This document shows positions 1 through 7,601 of a stretch of 35,520 nt of DNA, piece after piece (position 1 is the first letter of the stretch; every line of letters begins with the position of its first letter). The DNA is from Candidatus Brocadia sp. GTDB lineage: Bacteria; Planctomycetota; Brocadiia; Brocadiales; Brocadiaceae. The position numbers and the translations under genes are program-made. Under the pieces are notes generated by a model. It worked only from the letters and a program-made list of their open reading frames with translations. It did no database searches and was not told the DNA's origin. The stretch covers positions 1 to 35,520 of the forward strand of contig SOEU01000028.1 of assembly GCA_021646415.1 (NCBI GenBank), read 5' to 3'.

Positions 1-310
1 CACTTATCATATTATTTCAGCTTGAAACAACTCGCTTTTGAAAAATAGTGCCTGCTAGGGTTTCTTTTTCAAACTTTTTTGTCAAAGAACAGTTTCATTT
101 GGCACAGTCTGTTTGTTTGTCCGTGTTTAATTTGATGTTTAGGAATTTCAAAGCTGCGGTTGTAGAGCGACGAGGCTCGTCGCTCTCCAGATAAAAAGTC
201 GCTGAAGGCCTAATTTGGTTTGTTGGTTTTAGCTTTACTCTACCCAACCTTGTTTAATGAACATACTTGAATAGGGTTTAGCCAAAACATGTTTTTTTAG
301 CTGGTCACAT
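1..310. other. Intergenic stretch without a convincing gene
   Basis: I see no supported coding region here. Apart from the perfect palindrome at 164-186 the stretch is AT-rich with homopolymer runs. It ends in the ribosome binding site at 311-316. Confidence 0.5.
164..186. repeat. Short perfect palindrome (REP-like)
   Basis: AGAGCGACGA and its exact reverse complement TCGTCGCTCT are separated by the 3-nt loop GGC, giving a 10-bp perfect stem that is much more GC-rich than the flanks. No T-run follows, so it is not a standard terminator. It resembles the small dispersed palindromes found elsewhere in this window. Whether it is repeated genome-wide cannot be told from here. Confidence 0.6.
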
Positions 311-325
311 AGGAGGAAAAGACCC

Positions 326-382
326 TTGAGCAAATACCTTACAAAAAAAGAATTTATACAAAAGCTTGCAAATGAAAATTAA
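326..382 (+). other. 18-codon mini-ORF with strong RBS, overlapping the next gene
   Basis: A good Shine-Dalgarno (AGGAGG, 311-316) sits 9 nt before TTG at 326, which opens LSKYLTKKEFIQKLANEN and stops at 380-382. The stop lies just past the ATG (372) of the isomerase-like gene in another frame. The peptide resembles the first residues of HU/IHF-type DNA-binding proteins (KKEFIQKLA), so it may be a truncated remnant of such a gene. It may equally be a coupled leader ORF that feeds ribosomes to the downstream start. The ORF and RBS are seen; both readings are inference. Confidence 0.4.
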
Positions 383-1196
383 CTGTTTGTGCACCTTGTG
401 GGGTATGAATAAGTCTACCCTTGAGGACAACCTCAAGGTGATCAGGGATGCCGGGTTTGAAGGGGTTGAAATGATTGTTCCCGACGACCGCGCCGGGAGA
501 AACAGGCTTGGCGTCCTGCTCAATGGGATTGGGCTGGATTTGGTTGCTCAGGTCAGGGCTGAAGGGGCAACCGCTGATGCACAAATAGAATCCCTGAAAA
601 AGGGGTTAAGTGAAGCCACTGAGCTGAATCCCTTGCTTGTGAACGTCCATTGCGGCAAGGATTTCTGGCCTTTCAGGGAAAACAGAAAGGTGATTGCAAG
701 CGCCCAAAGTTTTGCCGCAGAACGTGGGATAAAGGTGCTGCACGAAACGCATCGTGGCAGGGCGATCTTTTGTACGACGGCGACCATGGACATCATTGAT
801 GCTGTGCCGGAGATACGATTCACGGCTGATTTTTCACACTGGTGCTGCGTACACAATTCCCTGCTCCAGGAGCAGCAAGAGACCGTTAGCCGCGTCATTG
901 AACGGGCCGATTACATTCATGCAAGGATCGGCTGTGCAATCTCTCCGCAGATTACTGATCCGAGGGCGCCGGAGTGGAATGATGCCGTTGAAGCGCATGT
1001 TCGGTGGTGGGAAAAGATAGCGGAACATCACCAAAAGAACCACGCAGCATATTTACCGATTTGTTCTGAGTTTGGTCCGCCTCCCTATATGGCTACCCTG
1101 CCCTTTACCGGAAAACCCATTGCCGATGCGTGGGAGATAAACTGCTACATGAAGGATATGCTCAAGGAGCGGTTAGGTCATTTCATGGAATCGTAA
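372..1196 (+). CDS. Sugar phosphate isomerase/epimerase-like TIM-barrel protein
   Basis: A 274-residue protein of the xylose isomerase-like TIM-barrel (AP endonuclease 2) superfamily. Candidate metal/catalytic residues lie where the family has them: His-Glu-x-His near residues 124-127 (after strand IKVL), Asp-x-x-His near 153-156 (TADFSHW), and Glu in ICSEFGPPPY near the C-terminus. No signal peptide, so cytoplasmic. The substrate cannot be read from sequence; hydroxypyruvate isomerase or another keto-aldo isomerase are possible. I chose ATG 372; an in-frame TTG lies at 366. The only good RBS (311-316) serves the overlapping mini-ORF at 326-382, so translation may be coupled. The gene stands alone, followed by repeat and pseudogene debris. 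Confidence 0.8.
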   Translation: MKINCLCTLWGMNKSTLEDNLKVIRDAGFEGVEMIVPDDRAGRNRLGVLLNGIGLDLVAQVRAEGATADAQIESLKKGLSEATELNPLLVNVHCGKDFWPFRENRKVIASAQSFAAERGIKVLHETHRGRAIFCTTATMDIIDAVPEIRFTADFSHWCCVHNSLLQEQQETVSRVIERADYIHARIGCAISPQITDPRAPEWNDAVEAHVRWWEKIAEHHQKNHAAYLPICSEFGPPPYMATLPFTGKPIADAWEINCYMKDMLKERLGHFMES

Positions 1197-1217
1197 GGGT
1201 AAAAAATAGTATTGTAG

Positions 1218-1245
1218 GTTGGGCTGAGCGAGAGCGAAACCCAAC
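1218..1245. repeat. GTTGGG...CCCAAC dispersed palindrome
   Basis: GTTGGG at 1218-1223 and CCCAAC at 1240-1245 form the ends of a short imperfect palindrome beginning about 20 bp after the isomerase-like stop codon. Elements of this look (GTAGGTTGGG...AACCCAAC) are common intergenic repeats in many bacterial genomes. It abuts the truncated Fic fragment. Confidence 0.5.
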
Positions 1246-1262
1246 GCTTACTTTACCGTAAT

Positions 1263-1457
1263 AACCTGCAACAGAAAGATCAGTCTGAGCCGGGGTCACG
1301 CAGAAGAGTGCTCAAGAACAAGCTCGGTATAACAGGCAAGCGTGAAATGGACAAGCGAGAGAAAGCAGAACAAATACGAACCATTGAAGAGTTGACGAAT
1401 ATTTTTGGTGTTGACCATCGTTTCACCGCTTCAGACATGAAAAGGAGAAAACAATGA
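1263..1457 (+). pseudogene. Remnant of a Fic-family protein (N-terminal part)
   Basis: An open frame with no start codon reads EPGSRRRVLKNKLGITGKRE, then MDKREKAEQIRTIEEL, then HRFTASDM before TGA at 1455. This matches the N-terminal part of Fic/DOC adenylyltransferases (PGS..VLKNKLGI..REMD..E, then HRFTA-D just before the core domain), recognised from family knowledge. The catalytic HPFxxGNGR motif and the rest of the core are absent downstream, and the upstream side is cut by the GTTGGG repeat. It is therefore a non-functional remnant of a gene of toxin/effector type. Confidence 0.55.
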
Positions 1458-1527
1458 TAAGTCAATCAGACCAACCTTCAAGGCTGGCCGGTTTTGTAGA
1501 TGTTTTTCCTTTATTTACTTCAGCTTA

Positions 1528-1671
1528 TTGATTTTTATATTATCGGTAGCAAAAAGAAAAACGTGGACACTGCTTTACCATCCTACTCATGGATGGGGAG
1601 AAGATGGGATGCCTGTCATAGTGTATGGCACCCAGCCATCTCCGGAACAACTTGAAGAAAAGCTGCGGTAA
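1528..1671 (+). CDS. Possible 47-codon ORF upstream of dinB
   Basis: TTG at 1528 opens a frame ending at 1671, 17 bp before dinB. Its C-terminal half (WTLLYHPTHGWGEDGMPVIV, then YGTQPSPEQLEEKLR) looks protein-like, whereas the N-terminal half is a short hydrophobic run. There is no clear RBS. It may be the 3' end of a decayed gene rather than a live one. The rest of 1458-1527 shows nothing I can name. Confidence 0.2.
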   Translation: MIFILSVAKRKTWTLLYHPTHGWGEDGMPVIVYGTQPSPEQLEEKLR

Positions 1672-1688
1672 AAAGCTAATTTTTTGCT

Positions 1689-2948
1689 ATGAAAAGAACT
1701 ATCATACACATAGACATGAACGCCTTCTTTGCCTCGGTGGAACAGCAGATCAACCCGGCACTCAGGGGAAAACCCATCGCAGTAATTGGCTCCAATGAGA
1801 GGACGGTGGTTACCACGGCTTCCTATGAAGCACGGGCCTACGGGGTCAAAACCGGCATGACCAAATACGAGGCCAAACGGTTGTGTCCCCATATTATCCT
1901 TGTCGCGGGCGACACGGGGCGTTATGCGGACACCTGTCGACGGCTTGTCGAGATATACCGGCAATACACCCCTGTTGTTGAGGTGTATTCCATTGACGAG
2001 GCATTTCTGGATATTACCGGTTCTATTCCCCTCTTTGGCAGTGCCGGGAACATCGCCAGAAATATTAAAAGGGATATTCATCAAAGACTCGGAAGACTGA
2101 CCTGTTCTATCGGCATCGCCCACAATAAGCTTCTGGCAAAGCTGGGCAGCGATATGAAAAAACCGGATGGACTCGTTATTATACGGCAAGAAGATGTTGA
2201 TACATTATTGGAACACTTGCCGGCAAAGGAACTCTGTGGCATAGGTCCCAGCCTTGAAAAGCGCCTGTCTGCCATGGGAATTAGAACCTGTGGCGAACTG
2301 AGGAGGGCATCTATACACGTGTTAAGAAACCAATTCGGCGTAATCGGGGAACGGTTGAAGCTCATGGCTCATGGCATAGATGACAGCCCTGTTATACCCA
2401 TGGAACAGGAACCCGACGCAAAATCAGTTGGACACAGCATGACTCTCGACAGGGATGTGAGCGACATGGAAACTTTGGAACGGCATATCCTTCATTTATC
2501 TGAAATGGTGGGACGGCGGTTGCGTCGAGGAGGATATACAGGAAGGACAGTTGCCCTTACGCTTCGTTACACCAACTTCGATACCTTTACCAGGCGTAGT
2601 TCTGCAAAATCTTCTTTGAATAACAGCATAGACATCTACATGGTTGTTAAAGATATACTAGGGACAATACGACTCCAACAGCCCATCAGACTGGTAGGTG
2701 TTAGCGTTTGTAATCTTACCAGGAACATTGCCCAGATTCCGCTCTTCCCCAATGACAGGGCAAGACAGAAGGCAACACGCGTCATGGACGAGATCAATGA
2801 CCGGTACGGTGATTTTTTTATTACCTGGGGTACATTAATTGAACGATATCATCATAAGGGTGTTATTTCTCCGTCTTGGCGACCTGGTGGTATTAAATGT
2901 GTTAATCCTTCTCCACAGAAAACGAAAAAACAAAAGCGTACCAGATAA
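1689..2948 (+). CDS. dinB: DNA polymerase IV (Y-family translesion polymerase)
   Basis: A full-length (419 aa) Y-family polymerase that extends primers past damaged template bases. The palm motif HIDMNAFFASVE carries D9, and YSIDEAFLD carries D103 and E104, the metal-binding carboxylates. The YEARAYGVKTGM segment (46-57) is the conserved nucleotide-binding region. A helix-hairpin-helix (ELCGIGPSLEKRLSAMGI) follows in the thumb, then the little-finger domain. QIPLF in the C-terminal part matches a beta-clamp binding motif (QxxLF); the basic tail after it is a short extension. ATG 1689 is followed at once by the standard N-terminus, although its RBS is weak. No LexA-type operator is obvious upstream. 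Confidence 0.93.
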   Translation: MKRTIIHIDMNAFFASVEQQINPALRGKPIAVIGSNERTVVTTASYEARAYGVKTGMTKYEAKRLCPHIILVAGDTGRYADTCRRLVEIYRQYTPVVEVYSIDEAFLDITGSIPLFGSAGNIARNIKRDIHQRLGRLTCSIGIAHNKLLAKLGSDMKKPDGLVIIRQEDVDTLLEHLPAKELCGIGPSLEKRLSAMGIRTCGELRRASIHVLRNQFGVIGERLKLMAHGIDDSPVIPMEQEPDAKSVGHSMTLDRDVSDMETLERHILHLSEMVGRRLRRGGYTGRTVALTLRYTNFDTFTRRSSAKSSLNNSIDIYMVVKDILGTIRLQQPIRLVGVSVCNLTRNIAQIPLFPNDRARQKATRVMDEINDRYGDFFITWGTLIERYHHKGVISPSWRPGGIKCVNPSPQKTKKQKRTR

Positions 2949-2952
2949 GAAC

Positions 2953-3012
2953 ATAGGGAAAATGTATGCAGGAAGAAAACAAAACATGGGGATAAAGAGA
3001 AAAATTCCCTAT
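2953..3012. terminator. Weak inverted repeat between convergent genes
   Basis: ATAGGGAA (2953-2960) and TTCCCTAT (3005-3012) are perfect complements separated by about 44 nt, between the convergent ends of dinB and the hydrolase gene; the right arm overlaps the hydrolase stop region. There is no strong T-run, so a terminator role is only suggested by location. Confidence 0.25.
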
Positions 3013-3815
3013 TCCTTGAAAATCATATTAAAGAATTTTTGCAATTCCTCCCACGATTTCCTGTCAGCCTCAGCATTGTATGCCACGGGCAGGTTGAATT
3101 TCTTTGCATAGGTATCCGCATCGGGATTTGTGAAGCTGTGGATGACTCCGGGATAGGAGATAAACTGAAAATCGGCCCCGGCCGTCTTCATCTCCTGCTT
3201 GAACGCCTCAATCTGCTCCCGCGTAATGAACTTATCATCGGCACCGTGGAGTGCCAGGATCTTTGCCTTGACATTACCCGGTTGTGCCGGCTTTATCGCA
3301 GTCAAGCTTCCATGGAAACTGACAACACCCTTCATATCGATACCTTGACGTGCCATATTAAGCACGATTGCACCACCGAAGCAATATCCGATAGCGGCAA
3401 TGCGATTGGGGTCAACATTTGGCATCTGTTTCAGAAAGTCCAGCGCAGCCATGAAGCGATCCCTGGCAATATCAAAGTTCTTCATAAGCTCCGATGAGAA
3501 CTTTCCTGCCTCATCAGGATGCATCGCCTGCCTGCCATCTCCGTACATGTCCACAGCAAGGGCCGCATACCCCAGTTCAGCAAGCATCCGTGCGCGTCTT
3601 CTGGCATATTCGTTATGCCCCCACCATTCATGAACAACCAGCACCCCCGGACGTTTCCCTTTTATGTTCACGTCATAGGACAGGTAACCTTTCATCACGA
3701 CACCCCGGGAGCTATAGTCAACATCCTTTCCCTGGACGTTCCCGCCCGCTGAAACCTGCCCGGCAACCACTAATATCAGTGCGATAACGAACAGACTTAC
3801 TAAGATCCGGTCCAT
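3009..3815 (-). CDS. Exported dienelactone hydrolase family protein
   Basis: An alpha/beta hydrolase of the dienelactone hydrolase family, 268 aa. An N-terminal signal peptide (hydrophobic residues 5-22, likely cleavage after VSA at 21-23) places it in the periplasm. Catalytic triad candidates are visible: Cys145 in the nucleophile elbow GYCFGG, Asp194 in HGADDKFI, and His226 in GVIHSF; the oxyanion-region motif VVHEWWG lies at 60-66. The ATG is preceded by AGGAGG at good distance. It lies 130 bp downstream of the DUF362 gene on the same strand and may be co-transcribed, with an inverted repeat between them. The true substrate is unknown; the family hydrolyses varied esters and lactones. Confidence 0.85.
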   Translation of the reverse strand: MDRILVSLFVIALILVVAGQVSAGGNVQGKDVDYSSRGVVMKGYLSYDVNIKGKRPGVLVVHEWWGHNEYARRRARMLAELGYAALAVDMYGDGRQAMHPDEAGKFSSELMKNFDIARDRFMAALDFLKQMPNVDPNRIAAIGYCFGGAIVLNMARQGIDMKGVVSFHGSLTAIKPAQPGNVKAKILALHGADDKFITREQIEAFKQEMKTAGADFQFISYPGVIHSFTNPDADTYAKKFNLPVAYNAEADRKSWEELQKFFNMIFKE

Positions 3816-3873
3816 AGCATCCTCCTTCTATAAAAATATTTTTACATCCATGACAAAAATAGTGTATGGAAGG

Positions 3874-3927
3874 AAGGTGAAATGGGGGAGAAAAGAGGAA
3901 TTTTTTCCCATGCTCCCTTTTCACCTT
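3874..3927 (-). terminator. Imperfect hairpin between DUF362 and hydrolase genes
   Basis: AAGGTGAAATGGGGGAG (from 3874) pairs imperfectly with CTCCCTTTTCACCTT (ending 3927) around an AT-rich loop. On the minus strand it lies after the DUF362 stop codon and before the hydrolase RBS. It could attenuate or stabilise the transcript; a true terminator is uncertain. Confidence 0.35.
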
Positions 3928-3945
3928 TTTACACTTTTTCCTGAC

Positions 3946-5013
3946 TTACACATGAAGTTCTATAAAGTCAATAGTATCTCTGTCATAAACGCCCAACCCC
4001 TTTTTCCCTGCTGTAGCTATATGCCTGGCCTTGTGAAATACTGCCGGATAATTGTTTTCCTTACGTTTCCTGTCTATGATTTCAAGCCCTATCCTGTCGA
4101 TTGCTACCGGGTCGGTCCCAAAAAAGAGCCGTTCTTCATTCCACATAGTCCATGTCTTCATACTCGCAGGGCCACCCTCAAAACATGCCTGCAATGCATC
4201 AACGATATGCAAACGCACCTTATCTCTGAGTACAGGGTGCGCGCAGACCTCTGCTGAGGCAGGGTCACAGAAATATGGAGACGGATGGAATCTCTGGGTA
4301 TTATTGATGGCACCAAAGGCCAGATTTTTGAGGCATAGGGTCACTCCCGCAATTCCGTGATCCTTCATAACCGGTACATTAATAATGGCCGTAATATGCT
4401 GGGTAACAATGGCGCTAAAGAGCGATCGTGCCCCATCGTCCTGGCGCAAGGTATAGTCGTCATCCAGTGATTCATAATATATTTTTTTATCATATCCGGC
4501 CGTTGGCTCAGTGCCATAACAACGAACCCCGCTGCTTCCCTGATTCAAGGGGAAACCGGCTGTAATCAGATGGTAACTAAAACGGTCCCAGATAATGATA
4601 TTGTTATCCTTTACACCAGCGGCTTTTAGGCCCATAATGATTGCGTTGACCACTTCAGGCCGTGTGGAGAGTTTTACCCCACCGATAGGATTGATCTTAA
4701 TACCCACAACATCATCGGGGGTAAAGAACGTCCGCCACGCATCAGCAACCGTTTTTCTGCCGGTAAGGGTAAACATCCCCTCGTTCATCATCCTCTGGAC
4801 AACTTCAGGTGCAGGTTTTCCTTTGCTCATAATTCCACTGCTTTTTACTGCGATTACCCGGCCTTTTTCAAGCGCGGAAGGTTGATTATCTGCCCCAATT
4901 GCCCATTGCTGCAAACTCTCAAAACTCCCGATCCCCAGCCCAAGCCCAACGGTGCCAAGGGCAGAATGTTTCAAAAAATTTCTGCGTGAGAGATGATAAT
5001 CCTTTGTATCCAT
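3946..5013 (-). CDS. Tat-exported DUF362 domain protein
   Basis: A 355-aa protein starting with a twin-arginine signal (SRRNFLK, residues 9-15, followed by a Gly/Leu-rich hydrophobic stretch), so it is probably exported folded to the periplasm. The remainder matches DUF362: VVGIKINPIGG near 98-108, PEVVNAIIMGLKAAGV, an internal VPVMKDHGIAGVTLCLKNLAFG, and the closing GTDPVAIDRIGLEII. Related proteins are often linked to iron-sulfur proteins, but no CxxCxxC cluster motif is present here. The RBS (AAGGAGG) is good, and a TTGACA/TAAAAT promoter lies just upstream. The biochemical role of the family is unknown. Confidence 0.85.
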   Translation of the reverse strand: MDTKDYHLSRRNFLKHSALGTVGLGLGIGSFESLQQWAIGADNQPSALEKGRVIAVKSSGIMSKGKPAPEVVQRMMNEGMFTLTGRKTVADAWRTFFTPDDVVGIKINPIGGVKLSTRPEVVNAIIMGLKAAGVKDNNIIIWDRFSYHLITAGFPLNQGSSGVRCYGTEPTAGYDKKIYYESLDDDYTLRQDDGARSLFSAIVTQHITAIINVPVMKDHGIAGVTLCLKNLAFGAINNTQRFHPSPYFCDPASAEVCAHPVLRDKVRLHIVDALQACFEGGPASMKTWTMWNEERLFFGTDPVAIDRIGLEIIDRKRKENNYPAVFHKARHIATAGKKGLGVYDRDTIDFIELHV

Positions 5014-5058
5014 CGTTTTTTTCCTCCTTAAAAAACGAACCGTCTGAATTTTTTATCG

Positions 5059-5086
5059 ATTTTAGCCCAAAAAAACCGCTTGTCAA
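5059..5086 (-). promoter_or_regulatory. Sigma70-type promoter for the DUF362 gene
   Basis: On the minus strand TTGACA (5086 to 5081) and TAAAAT (5064 to 5059) are separated by 16 nt. The -10 lies about 45 nt before the ATG at 5013. Confidence 0.6.
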
Positions 5087-5228
5087 AGTATTTTAAGACA
5101 ATTTTTAGTGCCTACAAGGAATTTCACTGTTACAATCTTTCGGTCACTCATCAATTTCGCCGCAATGTCATCTCAGCGAAGTAGAGAAATCGGATTTATG
5201 ATGGTAACATCAGGACAAATCTTTCTTG

Positions 5229-5256
5229 TTGACAAACAACCTTTCTCTGATATTGT
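5229..5256 (+). promoter_or_regulatory. Sigma70-type promoter for the secreted protein gene at 5311
   Basis: TTGACA (5229-5234), 16-nt spacer, TATTGT (5251-5256); the -10 is about 55 nt before the ATG at 5311, whose RBS is AAGGAGG. The rest of 5087-5228 shows no gene I trust: an ORF across it overlaps this promoter and lacks an RBS. Confidence 0.5.
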
Positions 5257-5310
5257 CATGTTACGAACGGTAATTAATCTGGCAATACTCTCAAGAAAAG
5301 GAGGAAAACC

Positions 5311-6861
5311 ATGCATAAGATGTTTAGGACATTTTTACTCATACAATTTATTGCAGCACTTATGGCTTTTGGCTATACGGTAGACACGGCATATGCCGGG
5401 AAAGGGATCCAGGAAGGAGTCATCAAATTAAAACGTCCGCAGGTACGGACACCGGAAGATATGGAGGCAACCGAAGCTGCCCTACGGGATGCTGGCAAGA
5501 TGCCTGTCGTACCCAGGATACCTTTCAGGCCGACAATGAGCGAGATTGATTACAAGACAGCAAAGGCCGCTGCAGCGGCGGAAGCTGGGATTGGCAACCC
5601 AGATGTAGAATCCCCAAAAGTACCGCTTGCCCCACCAAATTTAAAAGGAGTCAACATAGATGGTGTTAATCAAATTGAGGCAGGTGGCGCACGTCCACCC
5701 GACACTCATGGTGCCGTTGGCCTTGACCACTTCGTAGAGGTAACCAATTCTCATGTCGATATCTATCAAAAGAGTGACGGCGCCCGAGTAAAGAGCGTTT
5801 CGCTGGCAAGCTTTTTCGGATACACCAATCAGACCTTATTTGACCCACGGTGTGTCTATGATAGCACTGAAGACCGCTGGATCATATCAGCGGAGGCATT
5901 CCAGGAGTCAGCCACCGTACAGCGCCACTTCGTTGCTGTCTCCGTAACCTCGGACCCGCTGGGATCGTTTTATATTTATAACGGCGACGTTAATTTTAAA
6001 AACAACAATGATTTCTGGGATTTTCCCCACCTTGGTCTCGACAGCAAAGCGATTATTATCACAGCGAACATCTTCGGGAGGATATCATACCGTGAAACCC
6101 GGATGGTTGTGGCAGATAAATCCCGGCTTTACAATGGTTTGAGCGCCCGACTGAAGCTTTTCACCGGTCTTGAAGGCACCCTTGCGCCTCCTATTGTACT
6201 GGACAATAACGATAAGACATTCCTGGTCGCAGCGACTTCGAGTGGCGTAATAACAAAGTATACCTTGACATATCCGGGCGGCATTCCCACTCTGGCTTCA
6301 TCTGCCATAACTGTACCTGCATACAGCGTACCACCAAGTGCGAAGCAGCCAGGCACCACCGAGACACTTGATACGAGCGACTTGCGCTTCGTCAATGCAA
6401 GCACGCAGATTGGCGATTCGCTCTGGCAGGTTCACACGATAAACGTAAATGGTTTACCAAAACCGAGATTCTATGAATTCAATACCGCAACGGATACGGT
6501 CATCCAGAGTGGCATCATTTCTGCATCCACCACATCAAACGACTGGAATGCATCGATTGCAGCAAACACCAATAATGATGTGTATGTAACGTGGTCATCT
6601 ACCGACCCAAATGCCGGTATAAACGCACAGGTCAGATTTTCGGGGCGACTGCACACTGACCCCATTAACACCATTTCAAGCGGCAACGTATTGTCCACCA
6701 GTTCCACTTTCTATGACCCTTCTACCGATAATCCGGAGCGGTGGGGTGATTACTCAGCCGTAACCGTAGATCCTGAAGACCCAATGAGAGCATGGATTGT
6801 AAACGAAAAGATCAACAGGTCTGTCGTGTGGGGCAGCCGCATTGGCGAAATCGGCTTCTAA
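5311..6861 (+). CDS. Secreted protein of unknown function, propeller-like
   Basis: A 516-aa protein with a signal peptide (hydrophobic 5-23, cleavage near AYA at 27-29). The mature part has an Ala-rich stretch (about 85-95), then a region alternating short strands and turns, with motifs such as DTHGAVGLDHFVEVTNS, DSTEDRWIISAEA, HLGLDSKAIIITAN and a closing RWGDYSAVTVDPEDP followed by AWIVNE. This pattern resembles large extracytoplasmic beta-propeller-like proteins annotated only as hypothetical. No catalytic motif, lipobox or sorting tail was seen. RBS and promoter are good. It seems monocistronic, with a tiny lipoprotein gene following 82 bp later. Confidence 0.75.
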   Translation: MHKMFRTFLLIQFIAALMAFGYTVDTAYAGKGIQEGVIKLKRPQVRTPEDMEATEAALRDAGKMPVVPRIPFRPTMSEIDYKTAKAAAAAEAGIGNPDVESPKVPLAPPNLKGVNIDGVNQIEAGGARPPDTHGAVGLDHFVEVTNSHVDIYQKSDGARVKSVSLASFFGYTNQTLFDPRCVYDSTEDRWIISAEAFQESATVQRHFVAVSVTSDPLGSFYIYNGDVNFKNNNDFWDFPHLGLDSKAIIITANIFGRISYRETRMVVADKSRLYNGLSARLKLFTGLEGTLAPPIVLDNNDKTFLVAATSSGVITKYTLTYPGGIPTLASSAITVPAYSVPPSAKQPGTTETLDTSDLRFVNASTQIGDSLWQVHTINVNGLPKPRFYEFNTATDTVIQSGIISASTTSNDWNASIAANTNNDVYVTWSSTDPNAGINAQVRFSGRLHTDPINTISSGNVLSTSSTFYDPSTDNPERWGDYSAVTVDPEDPMRAWIVNEKINRSVVWGSRIGEIGF

Positions 6862-6943
6862 GCAACATTTGCAGGACGACAACAGTTGGAGGTTTCTGTT
6901 GAGAAATTCAATTCGCTCCTTAAATTGCAGTGGAAGTTGAATC

Positions 6944-7045
6944 ATGAAAAAGGTACTGTCATTTGTTTTAATGTCCCTTCTCATTGCAGGTTGCGCTAAT
7001 GACCGTGGGAAGAAGGTACCGATTGTACCTGTACTGGATAAATGA
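6944..7045 (+). CDS. Tiny lipoprotein (33 aa)
   Basis: ATG 6944 opens MKKVLSFVLMSLLIAGCAND followed by a short tail and TGA at 7043. Positively charged start, hydrophobic core and the lipobox LIAGC (Cys17) form a textbook lipoprotein signal. The predicted mature peptide is only 17 residues (Cys17 to Lys33, ending VPIVPVLDK), in the size class of entericidin-like lipopeptides but without recognisable similarity. A purine-rich TGGAAG lies about 9 nt upstream. It could be a functional small membrane peptide or the 5' end of a decayed lipoprotein gene. The gap on to 7202 holds no other ORF I trust. Confidence 0.55.
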   Translation: MKKVLSFVLMSLLIAGCANDRGKKVPIVPVLDK

Positions 7046-7202
7046 CATAAAGAAATGCATTCAATTCCCTTCCATGCAGGGCTCTTTATTGAACCTTCGC
7101 TTCGTCATTTTAGTCAGGAAGAATGGCAGACAAGTATGATTGCGGGAATACACCATTACATAATTTCCAATAGGGGAACCCCTGGCTAAATGCATAGAAG
7201 AA

Positions 7203-7601
7203 ATGACAAAGATGGTTTTTAGCAAGGTTGCCATCCTTAATGAGTTACCAAGCCGTGAATTGATTGAAAAAATAGGATTGGAAGCGGTGTTGATTGCCCG
7301 GTTGAAGGAGTCAAAGCTGGACCTGATTGTTGAAGATTCAGTTTGGCGAGCCATTGGGAAACATTATCTATCAATCCGGGCATCTTTGTTAGATAAAAAT
7401 CTCAATACGCTGTTTGAAGATGAGTTAGTTGCGGAGGGAAAGAATCTGGACTTGATTGATTTCGAAACGGAAGGAGGATGGTGGAAAACTGCCGGACCCA
7501 AATATGGTCCTGCCGTTGAAGATCCCATAGAAAAGATTGTCTTTAAACTTGCACAAAGATTGATTGCATCCGGGGAACAAATGGAAACGGATATTCCATG
7601 A
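7203..7601 (+). CDS. Unknown 132-aa protein, first gene of a two-gene operon
   Basis: A soluble 132-residue protein with no signal peptide or transmembrane segment. It is rich in Leu, Ile, Glu and Lys, predicted mostly helical, with one distinctive segment (ETEGGWWKTAGPKYGPAVED, about 88-107). I do not recognise a family. Its stop codon overlaps the ATG of the next gene by the ATGA junction at 7598-7601, so the two proteins are very likely translated together and may act as partners. An AGAAG-type RBS precedes the ATG. Confidence 0.7.
   Translation: MTKMVFSKVAILNELPSRELIEKIGLEAVLIARLKESKLDLIVEDSVWRAIGKHYLSIRASLLDKNLNTLFEDELVAEGKNLDLIDFETEGGWWKTAGPKYGPAVEDPIEKIVFKLAQRLIASGEQMETDIP

Noticed and set aside
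100-125. TTGGCAC-like sigma54 promoter in the left intergenic region
   Set aside because: TGGCAC is present but the downstream half lacks the GC of the -12 element at the right distance.
1587-2189. 200-codon minus-strand ORF opposite dinB
   Set aside because: It is the mirror of the strongly supported dinB frame and shows no family motif.
5108-5383. 91-codon plus-strand ORF upstream of the secreted protein gene
   Set aside because: It overlaps the promoter and the start of the well-supported gene at 5311, has no RBS and no protein-like features.
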